This document shows positions 7,233-14,332 of a DNA stretch of 16,979 nt, in pieces. Both the position numbers and the translations under genes were made by a program. Source of the stretch: JBKDZL01 sp047971145 (GTDB taxonomy: Bacteria > Bacillota_I > Bacilli_A > Erysipelotrichales > Erysipelotrichaceae); contig JBKDZL010000098.1 in assembly GCA_047971145.1 (NCBI GenBank), forward strand, positions 1 to 16,979. Direction: 5' to 3'. Each line of letters opens with the position of its first letter. Within the stretch, counting starts at the first letter, position 1. The notes under the pieces were generated by a model, which saw nothing but the letters and a program-made list of their open reading frames with translations, had not been told where the DNA came from and made no database searches.

Positions 7233-7241
7233 TGATATAAT
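7233..7241 (+). promoter_or_regulatory. Candidate glycogen operon promoter (extended -10)
   Basis: TGATATAAT is a perfect extended -10 (TG-N-TATAAT), about 70 bases before the glgP start. No good -35 is seen, which extended -10 promoters can tolerate. A second, weaker extended -10 (TGCTATAAA) lies at 7262-7270 and would give a shorter leader. I cannot say which is used. Confidence 0.45.
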
Positions 7242-7261
7242 AGAGTGATAGTAATGTTTTT

Positions 7262-7270
7262 TGCTATAAA
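7262..7270 (+). promoter_or_regulatory. Alternative extended -10 for glgP
   Basis: TGCTATAAA, with the TG-N spacing of an extended -10, lies 39 bases before the glgP ATG. It resembles the TGCTATAAT element in front of the second malQ-like gene at 11038-11046. Confidence 0.35.
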
Positions 7271-7309
7271 ATAAAGTAATTTACAATTGAAATAATAGGA
7301 GATTAAATA

Positions 7310-9550
7310 ATGATTAGAGAAGAGTTATTACAAATTGCAAATAATAAATTAAATGAAATGACCACAGCTGAGGTATATGCTGCACTGATAAAATTAGCTG
7401 AGCAGCGTATTCAATCAATGGAGTATGTTTCTGGAAAAAGAAAAGTATATTATATGTCAGCTGAGTTTTTGGTTGGTAAGTTATTGGCGAATAATTTAAT
7501 GAATTTAAAGATCTATGATGAAGTAAATGAAATTTTAAGTGAATTTGGCCATTCTCTTAAAGAAATAGAAGCTTATGATCCTGAGCCATCACTAGGTAAT
7601 GGTGGTTTGGGAAGACTTGCATCTTGTTTTTTAGATTCAATCGCAACCATTGGTGTTAATGGTGAGGGTCTAGGTCTAAATTATCATTTTGGCTTGTTTA
7701 AGCAAGTATTTCAAAATAACTTACAAACTGAAGAAAAAGATATTTGGTTAGAGCAAAATAAATGGTTAAGAAAAACTGATATTACGTATTCTGTTGTGAT
7801 TGCCAATCAAGAAATGACATCAAGAATGTATGAACTTGATATAGTGGGTTATCGTGGTAAAAGGACTACCTTAAAATTATTTGATTTAGAGAGTGTTGAT
7901 GAGAATTTAGTGGAGTATGGTATTACCTTTAATCAAAATGAAATTAATAAAAATCTGACCTTGTTTTTATATCCTGATGATTCAACAGAGGCAGGATTAC
8001 GTTTACGTTTTGCTCAACAATATTTTATGGTAAAAAGTGGTTTGAGTTATATTATGTCTCAACATCCTGATTTATCAAGATTAGATCAAGATGTTGTGAT
8101 TCAAATCAATGATACTCATCCTTCAATGGTAATTTTGTTACTGCTACAAGAAATGTTAAGGCAGAATATAGATTTTAGTGAAGCTGTAAGGATTGTTAGT
8201 AAAACTTGTGCTTATACCAATCATACAATTCTAGCAGAAGCTTTAGAAAAGTGGCCTTTAAGCTATTTCGAAAATGTTGATGTTGAGTTAGTTGATATTA
8301 TTTTCAAACTATCCGATGTTGTTAGAGCTATTAGTGATAATGAGAAAATCCAGATTTTAGATCAAAACTCTTTAGTTCATATGGCATCACTTGCAATTCA
8401 TTTTAGTTATAGTACTAATGGGGTTGCTGCTCTACACACTGATATTTTAGTTAATTCTGAATTAAAAGAATTTGCAGATTTGTATCCTGAGCGTTTTAAT
8501 AATAAAACTAACGGTATTACTTTTAGAAGGTGGTTGTTATTCTCGAATAGACCATTGGCTGATTATCTTGAAGAGTTAATTGGTGCTGAATTTAAAAGTG
8601 ATGCTAAGAACTTAGAAAATTTGCTGAATTATCAAGATGACAGTAATGTTTGTAATAAATTATTGACGATTAAACAAAATAAAAAAATTGAATTGGCTAA
8701 TTATCTAAAACATAAGTTTAATATCGATATTAATATTGATTCTATCTTTGATGTTCAAATTAAAAGATTGCACGAATATAAAAGACAACAAATGAATATG
8801 TTATTTATTATTGATTTACTATTAAAGATTAGAAATGGTCATACTATAAAAAGGCCGATAACTTTCTTTTTTGGATCCAAAGCAGCTCCAGCTTATACCA
8901 TTGCTAAAGATATTATTCATGCTCTATTAACACTTGCGAATATTATTGATAATGATAGCAATTTGAGTAAATTTATTAAAATAGTCTTTGTAGAAAACTA
9001 TAATGTCACTAAAGCAGAATTTTTAATACCTGCTTGTGATGTTTCAGAGCAAATTTCATTAGCAAGTAAAGAGGCAAGTGGAACTGGTAATATGAAATTA
9101 ATGTTAAATGGAGCTTTAACACTGGGAACTTTAGATGGTGCCAACGTTGAAATTGCTGATTTGGTGGGTTATGATAATATTTATATCTTTGGTAAGGATA
9201 GCAAAACTATCATTAATCATTATCAAAATCATGATTATATTGCAAGAGACTATTATGAAAATAACCAAATGATAAAAGCAGCAGTTGATTATTTAATCAG
9301 TGAGGAGATGTTGAGCTTTGGTCATAAAGAACACTTAGAAAGGTTGCACCATGAATTAATAAGTAAGGATTGGTTTATGACTTTAATTGATTTAGAGGAT
9401 TATGTTACCACCAAAACTAAAATGTTCAATGATTATGAAGATCGAGCAGCTTGGTCTAAGAAAATGTTAATTAATATTGCTAAAGCAGGATATTTCAGTT
9501 CTGATCGTACAATAGAAGATTACAATAGTGAAATATGGAAGACAAATTAA
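7310..9550 (+). CDS. glgP: Glycogen/maltodextrin phosphorylase (GT35)
   Basis: This 746-residue cytoplasmic enzyme removes terminal glucose from alpha-1,4-glucans with phosphate, giving glucose-1-phosphate. Family motifs run in order: YYMSAEFLVGK (about 47-57), LGNGGLGRLASCFLDS (95-110), NYHFGLFKQ (124-132), QINDTHP (265-271), TNGITFRRWL (400-409), QIKRLHEYKRQ (483-493) and EASGTGNMKLMLNGA, in which Lys596 is the PLP-binding lysine (Lys680 of rabbit phosphorylase). The length fits the compact bacterial maltodextrin/glycogen phosphorylases, which lack the animal N-terminal regulatory extension. AGGAG eight bases before the ATG supports the start. It is the first gene of the glycogen operon, preceded by a long leader, and its last 16 bases overlap the malQ start. 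Glycogen versus maltodextrin preference is not decidable from sequence, but the glgB/glgC context favours glycogen. Confidence 0.95.
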   Translation: MIREELLQIANNKLNEMTTAEVYAALIKLAEQRIQSMEYVSGKRKVYYMSAEFLVGKLLANNLMNLKIYDEVNEILSEFGHSLKEIEAYDPEPSLGNGGLGRLASCFLDSIATIGVNGEGLGLNYHFGLFKQVFQNNLQTEEKDIWLEQNKWLRKTDITYSVVIANQEMTSRMYELDIVGYRGKRTTLKLFDLESVDENLVEYGITFNQNEINKNLTLFLYPDDSTEAGLRLRFAQQYFMVKSGLSYIMSQHPDLSRLDQDVVIQINDTHPSMVILLLLQEMLRQNIDFSEAVRIVSKTCAYTNHTILAEALEKWPLSYFENVDVELVDIIFKLSDVVRAISDNEKIQILDQNSLVHMASLAIHFSYSTNGVAALHTDILVNSELKEFADLYPERFNNKTNGITFRRWLLFSNRPLADYLEELIGAEFKSDAKNLENLLNYQDDSNVCNKLLTIKQNKKIELANYLKHKFNIDINIDSIFDVQIKRLHEYKRQQMNMLFIIDLLLKIRNGHTIKRPITFFFGSKAAPAYTIAKDIIHALLTLANIIDNDSNLSKFIKIVFVENYNVTKAEFLIPACDVSEQISLASKEASGTGNMKLMLNGALTLGTLDGANVEIADLVGYDNIYIFGKDSKTIINHYQNHDYIARDYYENNQMIKAAVDYLISEEMLSFGHKEHLERLHHELISKDWFMTLIDLEDYVTTKTKMFNDYEDRAAWSKKMLINIAKAGYFSSDRTIEDYNSEIWKTN

Positions 9551-10974
9551 GAGAAGCTGGAATATTATTGCCACTATTTAGCCTACCTGGTACATTGGGT
9601 ATTGGTGATATGGGTAGTTGTGTTTTTGATTGGTTGGATTTACTGCATTGCAGTGGTGTAGCTAGTTGGCAAATATTGCCTTTACATCCTGTGGGTTATT
9701 CCAATTCTCCTTATCAAACTTATTCTGCTTTTGCGGGTGATGAAATCTACATTTGCATTGAAGATTTATTTCTAGAGTGTGGTCTTGATTGTGATGTTGA
9801 TAAAGTGGTTTGTGATAGTGTGGATTATGATGAAGTTAGATTGATAAAAAATAAATTTTTAAGATCTGCATATCAAAGTTTTAAGCCTGATAATCAATAT
9901 CATGAGTTTGTCAAAAATACTAAGTGGTTAAAAGAATATGCTATTTTTATGGCTTTGCGAAAAACCAATAACTATCAAGCTTGGATTGATTGGAGTATTA
10001 GTGAGTATGATCACAATGAAGTAGATTATCAAATGTTTTTACAATACATTTTTATTAAACAATGGATTAAAATTAAAAATTATGCAAATGCTAAGGATAT
10101 TAAAATAATTGGTGATATACCAATTTATTTGAGCCATGATTCAGCTGAGCTCTACTTTCATAAAGAAATGTTTTTACTAAATTCAGATAATACTTTAAAG
10201 GTAAGTGCTGGTGTGCCGCCTGATTATTTTAGTAAAGAGGGTCAATACTGGGGTAATCCCATTTATGATTGGCAAGCTTTAAAAGTTGATAATTACCAGT
10301 TGTGGATTGATAGGTTTAAGTGGGCTCAAAAACTATTTGATGTTATTCGTATAGATCACTTTAGGGCTTTTGATACTTATTGGGTCATAGATGCTAATGC
10401 CAATAGTGCTGTCAATGGAAATTGGCATTTTGGTCCATCTTATGATTTCTTCGATCACATTTATCAGAAATTACCTAATATTGAAATTATTGTAGAAGAT
10501 TTAGGGAATTTAAGAGATGATGTTTTAAAGTTACGAGATCATTATCAACTGATGGGAATGCAAATAATACAATTTACCCTTGATCCTCATGAAATAAAAA
10601 AAGATCAGAACATGCGTGATAATTTACTTTTATATACTGGAACTCATGATAATGAAGTACTTGTTGATTGGTTTAAACAACAGAGTTTACTAAAAAAATT
10701 AAAATTAAGATGGCATCTTTGGCTCTGCGGTATTAAAGATCGCAATCTTATTGATAAAACTATACATTATACTTTAAGTCTTAGGGCTAATTGGGCAATT
10801 TTACCATTACAAGATATTACTCAAATTTCTAATAGTAGAATTAATAGACCAGGCAGTGTTGGTTATCCCAATTGGCAGTGGAAGCTAAAAGATTTAGATC
10901 AAACAAAAATAGGCTTGGATAAATTAAAAAAATGGTTACAACAAACTAATCGAATAAGATCTAAAGATAAATAA
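9535..10974 (+). CDS. malQ: 4-alpha-glucanotransferase (amylomaltase, GH77)
   Basis: This 479-residue cytoplasmic enzyme transfers maltodextrin segments between chains, converting short oligosaccharides into longer ones that GlgP can attack. It has the full GH77 set: GYSNSPYQTYSAFAGDE (about 54-70), region I GDIPIYLSHDSAELY, the nucleophile Asp274 in RIDHFRAFDTYW, the acid/base Glu321 in VEDLG, and the third catalytic residue Asp372 in GTHDN, followed by LPLQD near 423. The length is typical of the short amylomaltase type. Its ATG lies inside the end of glgP (16-base overlap) with no clear Shine-Dalgarno site, so translation is probably coupled to glgP. A diverged paralogue follows 102 bp downstream. 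All catalytic residues are present, so this copy should be the active one. Confidence 0.94.
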   Translation: MEDKLREAGILLPLFSLPGTLGIGDMGSCVFDWLDLLHCSGVASWQILPLHPVGYSNSPYQTYSAFAGDEIYICIEDLFLECGLDCDVDKVVCDSVDYDEVRLIKNKFLRSAYQSFKPDNQYHEFVKNTKWLKEYAIFMALRKTNNYQAWIDWSISEYDHNEVDYQMFLQYIFIKQWIKIKNYANAKDIKIIGDIPIYLSHDSAELYFHKEMFLLNSDNTLKVSAGVPPDYFSKEGQYWGNPIYDWQALKVDNYQLWIDRFKWAQKLFDVIRIDHFRAFDTYWVIDANANSAVNGNWHFGPSYDFFDHIYQKLPNIEIIVEDLGNLRDDVLKLRDHYQLMGMQIIQFTLDPHEIKKDQNMRDNLLLYTGTHDNEVLVDWFKQQSLLKKLKLRWHLWLCGIKDRNLIDKTIHYTLSLRANWAILPLQDITQISNSRINRPGSVGYPNWQWKLKDLDQTKIGLDKLKKWLQQTNRIRSKDK

Positions 10975-11037
10975 TTAAAAGTTGATAAACAATAAGTATT
11001 GATACCAATAATTATCATATAAAATTCACTTATATTG

Positions 11038-11046
11038 TGCTATAAT
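11038..11046 (+). promoter_or_regulatory. Extended -10 promoter before the second malQ-like gene
   Basis: TGCTATAAT, within TGTGCTATAATG, is a perfect extended -10 located 31 bases before the start codon, in a 102-bp gap inside an otherwise tightly packed operon. No good -35 is seen. It suggests that the second malQ-like gene, and genes after it, can be transcribed separately from glgP-malQ. Confidence 0.5.
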
Positions 11047-11076
11047 GTTAGTATAATTAACAATATGAGGTAGCAT

Positions 11077-12519
11077 ATGTCGAAAGAACATTTAATTACC
11101 ACTCACCCCAACCTTGGAGTAATGTGTCCTATTTTTTCTTTACCTAGCAGTTATGGTATTGGTGATTTTGGTAGTGCCAAGGTTTTTTTAGATTATCTTA
11201 GCCAGAGTAAATTTAAAACTTGGCAAATTTTACCTTTAAATATTATTGGTTATTCCAATTCTCCTTATCAATCATTATCTTCCTATGGTGGTGATATTGT
11301 TTATATTGATTTGGAGGAATTGTTAAGTTTTTATAGCTTAGATTTTGATTTAGTTGAGGTAGCTTATCAGAAATATGTTGATTATCAAGAAGTGCGAGCT
11401 CGCAAAAAAGAATTTTTAGCACTAGTGTACCAGCAAGTAAAAGCTGAACTGCATAATAGTAAAGGCTATCTTAATTTTTTGAGGACTTTCCCTTTAATTG
11501 TTCAAACTTGTGAATTTTTAGTTTTAAAGGACTATCATGACAATGTCAGTTGGGATAAGTTTAATAGTAAATTTGATTTGAATAATTCTGTAATGAAAGA
11601 TTTATTTGAATTTCAATTATTCACGCAATATACCTTTATCAGACAATGGCTCCAAGTAAAAAGTATGTCTAAAGCTTTAAATATAACTATTTTTGGTGAA
11701 TTACCTTTTTATGTTGGTCATGATTCTGCTGATGTGTATTTTAATCAAACTAAGTTTTATTTAAAAGATAAAGAATTGATTTTGAAGGCGGGGGTACCTG
11801 CTGATTCTTTTTCAAATAAAGGTCAATTTTGGGGTAATCCAATTTATCGTTGGGATATTTTAGCTCAAGATAATTATACTTTTTGGCTAAATAGGATTAA
11901 ATATCAGATGCAGATGTATGATGTAGTTAGATTAGATCATTTTAGAGCTTTTGATACTTATTGGGCTGTGCCTGCTAATTCTGATACTGCTTTAGCTGGT
12001 AAGTGGCTACCTGGTCCATCTTATAATTTCTTTGATATTGTTTTTGAAGAAATACCTGATGTTAATATTGTTGTAGAAAATCTTGGTTTAGTTAATGAGG
12101 GAGTGGAAAGATTAAGAAAACACTATAAATTAAGAGGTATGAGTGTCATGCAGTACTTATTTAATTGGGATAGTGAGGAGTTGTTTAATCTGGATAATAA
12201 TAATACTATTTTATCAAGTGGAACTTGTAATACTCAAACTTTGCGAGGTTATTATATGTCTTTGTCGGCAGCACAAAAAGATCAGATATATCAATATTTC
12301 GTAGCCGAAAACAAAAAGTCTGATGTTTTAACGAATTTGCTTAATTTGTGTTTGGAAAGTAATGCTCAACAGGTTATTATTCCTTTGTTTGACTTACTTT
12401 ATTTGGATGATGAAGCTCGTATTAATGTGCCATCAACTTTGAGTGCACATAATTGGTCATATCGTTTAAAAGATTATCAAGCTATTGCGGAAATAATGGA
12501 AATATTTCAGGTAGATTAA
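11077..12519 (+). CDS. GH77 amylomaltase paralogue lacking a catalytic Asp (probable pseudoenzyme)
   Basis: This 480-residue protein is clearly GH77 along its length: PIFSLPSSYGIGDFGSA near the start, GYSNSPYQS, KAGVPADSFSNKGQFWGNPIYRW (about 237-259) and the nucleophile Asp287 in RLDHFRAFDTYWA. Glu334, the acid/base, is kept but within VENLG instead of VEDLG. The normal GTHDN motif reads GTCNT, so Cys384 replaces His and Asn385 replaces the third catalytic Asp. The region-I Asp of GDxPIYV is Glu208 (GELPFYV), and PLQD is PLFD (about 436-439). The frame is intact and well spaced (GAGG six bases before the ATG), so it is maintained rather than decaying. It may be a glucan-binding or regulatory partner, or have a changed activity; that is inference. 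It lies 102 bp after malQ and 2 bp before glgB. Confidence 0.9.
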   Translation: MSKEHLITTHPNLGVMCPIFSLPSSYGIGDFGSAKVFLDYLSQSKFKTWQILPLNIIGYSNSPYQSLSSYGGDIVYIDLEELLSFYSLDFDLVEVAYQKYVDYQEVRARKKEFLALVYQQVKAELHNSKGYLNFLRTFPLIVQTCEFLVLKDYHDNVSWDKFNSKFDLNNSVMKDLFEFQLFTQYTFIRQWLQVKSMSKALNITIFGELPFYVGHDSADVYFNQTKFYLKDKELILKAGVPADSFSNKGQFWGNPIYRWDILAQDNYTFWLNRIKYQMQMYDVVRLDHFRAFDTYWAVPANSDTALAGKWLPGPSYNFFDIVFEEIPDVNIVVENLGLVNEGVERLRKHYKLRGMSVMQYLFNWDSEELFNLDNNNTILSSGTCNTQTLRGYYMSLSAAQKDQIYQYFVAENKKSDVLTNLLNLCLESNAQQVIIPLFDLLYLDDEARINVPSTLSAHNWSYRLKDYQAIAEIMEIFQVD

Positions 12520-12521
12520 TT

Positions 12522-14306
12522 ATGGATAAATACTTAAATTTCCAAGAGGAAATCAGCCATGAACTATATAAATATTTTGGGGCTCATATTATAGATGGTG
12601 GGGTAGTTTTTCGTGTCTATGCACCTAATGCTCTTAATGTTAGTGTGGCTGGTGATTTTAATAATTGGAATTATAAATTAAACTATTTAAATCGTTTGAG
12701 TGAGAATGGAGTTTTTGAAATTTTTATTGAGGGTATTAGTCAATGGAGCACTTACAAATATGGTATTTTTACTACAAAAGACCATTATACTGAAAAAAGT
12801 GATCCTTTTGGATTTTATCATGAGTTAAGACCTAATCATGCCAGTAAAATAGTGGATATTAATGAATACAGCTTTTCTGATGATTATTGGCTTAGCCAGA
12901 GAAATTGTGGTTTTAATAAGGCATTAAATATTTATGAATTACATGTTGGCTCTTGGTTTGATAGTAGTGATTATGTTGATTTAGCTTTTAAGTTAGTGCC
13001 TTATTTAAAAAAGATGGCTTATAACTATGTGGAGTTAATGCCGATTACGGAATATCCTTTTGATGGTTCTTGGGGTTATCAGGTCACAGGTTTTTATTCA
13101 ATTACCTCTCGTTATGGCTCTTTAAATCAGTTTAAAGAGTTTGTGAATATTTTACATCAAAATAATATTGGGGTAATTTTAGATGTAGTACCAGCTCATT
13201 TTGTAAAAGATAATCATGGTTTAAGACTTTTTGATGGTAGTACCTTATATCAAGAAGCTCAAGAGAGTCAATGGGGAACGCTATATTTTGATTATAGTAA
13301 AATATTTGTTCAAAACTTTTTTATTAGTAGTGTGGCCTATTTCTTTGATGTTTGTCATATTGATGGAGTGCGAATGGATGCGATATCCAATTTAATTTAT
13401 TATCATGGTCGTAAGGACTTTGGTCTTAATAGTAATGGCATTAGCTTTCTTAAAAACATGAATCAGAAATTAAAAGATTGTTATCCTGATTGTATCTTGA
13501 TTGCAGAAGATTCAAGTGATTATAGTGGAGTGACTAACACAATAGCTCAGGGTGGTTTGGGGTTTGATTACAAATGGGATTTAGGATGGATGAATGATAC
13601 TTTGAAATATTATCAATTGGACCCCATTCATAAGAGTTATCATCATTATGAGTTAACTTTTAGTATGGATTATTTTTTTAGTGAAAGATTTATTATGCCT
13701 TTGTCTCATGATGAGGTAGTCCATGGTAAAAAAACTATTATTGATAAAATGTGGGGTACTTATGATGAGAAATTTTCTTTAGCTAAAAATCTTTATGCTT
13801 ATATGTTTACTCACCCTGGTAAGAAATTAAATTTTATGGGTAATGAATTAGCTCATTTTCGTGAGTGGGATGAAAATAAAAATTTAGATTGGTTTTTATT
13901 AGATTATCCCAAGCATCATTCTTTCAAAAGATATATTCAAGATTTAAATCAATTATATTTAAATCATGATGCTTTGTTTGCTTATGATTATCAAAGTGAG
14001 GGTTTTAGATGGTTAGATGTCAATAGATCTGATTTAAGCATTTTTTCTTATTTAAGAATTAGTGCTAGTGAAACTTTAATAGTTGTGTTGAATATGACCA
14101 AACAAGAGTATCCAAGCTATCATATTCCTGTACCAAATAAGGGTAAATATCAAGAATTATTAAATTCAGAAAATGAAATTTATGGGGGTAGTAATATTAC
14201 TAATGCAAATACTATTGAAACTATTGAGCAAGAGTTAATGGGTTATAGTCAATATATAGATATTTGCATCGCCCCCTATGCGGCAATTATTTTTAAAATT
14301 ATTTAG
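12522..14306 (+). CDS. glgB: 1,4-alpha-glucan branching enzyme (GH13)
   Basis: This 594-residue cytoplasmic enzyme introduces alpha-1,6 branches into glycogen. An N-terminal CBM48 domain (about 20-110) has FRVYAPNALNVSVAGDFNNWN, and the GH13 barrel follows from about 135 (IYELHVGSW). Active-site regions are DVVPAHF (221-227), Asp286 in DGVRMDAISNLIYY as nucleophile, Glu329 in ILIAED as acid/base and Asp397 in SHDEVVHGK; FMGNELAHFREWD (438-450) is also typical. It is of the shorter type without an extra N-terminal domain. An in-frame ATG at 12453 lies inside the preceding gene and its extra 23 residues do not look like GlgB, so the ATG at 12522 is preferred. That start follows the malQ-like stop by 2 bp, with only a weak AGG site, which suggests coupling. 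Confidence 0.95.
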   Translation: MDKYLNFQEEISHELYKYFGAHIIDGGVVFRVYAPNALNVSVAGDFNNWNYKLNYLNRLSENGVFEIFIEGISQWSTYKYGIFTTKDHYTEKSDPFGFYHELRPNHASKIVDINEYSFSDDYWLSQRNCGFNKALNIYELHVGSWFDSSDYVDLAFKLVPYLKKMAYNYVELMPITEYPFDGSWGYQVTGFYSITSRYGSLNQFKEFVNILHQNNIGVILDVVPAHFVKDNHGLRLFDGSTLYQEAQESQWGTLYFDYSKIFVQNFFISSVAYFFDVCHIDGVRMDAISNLIYYHGRKDFGLNSNGISFLKNMNQKLKDCYPDCILIAEDSSDYSGVTNTIAQGGLGFDYKWDLGWMNDTLKYYQLDPIHKSYHHYELTFSMDYFFSERFIMPLSHDEVVHGKKTIIDKMWGTYDEKFSLAKNLYAYMFTHPGKKLNFMGNELAHFREWDENKNLDWFLLDYPKHHSFKRYIQDLNQLYLNHDALFAYDYQSEGFRWLDVNRSDLSIFSYLRISASETLIVVLNMTKQEYPSYHIPVPNKGKYQELLNSENEIYGGSNITNANTIETIEQELMGYSQYIDICIAPYAAIIFKII

Positions 14307-14332
14307 CGTAGTAAATAGAATAGTGAGGTACT

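Noticed and set aside
10980..11020. Possible terminator hairpin between malQ and the second malQ-like gene
   Set aside because: The only stem (ATTG/CAAT with weak AT extensions) is short and lacks a T tract.
12453..12521. Upstream in-frame ATG giving a 617-residue GlgB
   Set aside because: The extra 23 residues lie inside the previous gene's coding sequence and do not resemble GlgB; the ATG at 12522, directly after that gene's stop, fits better.
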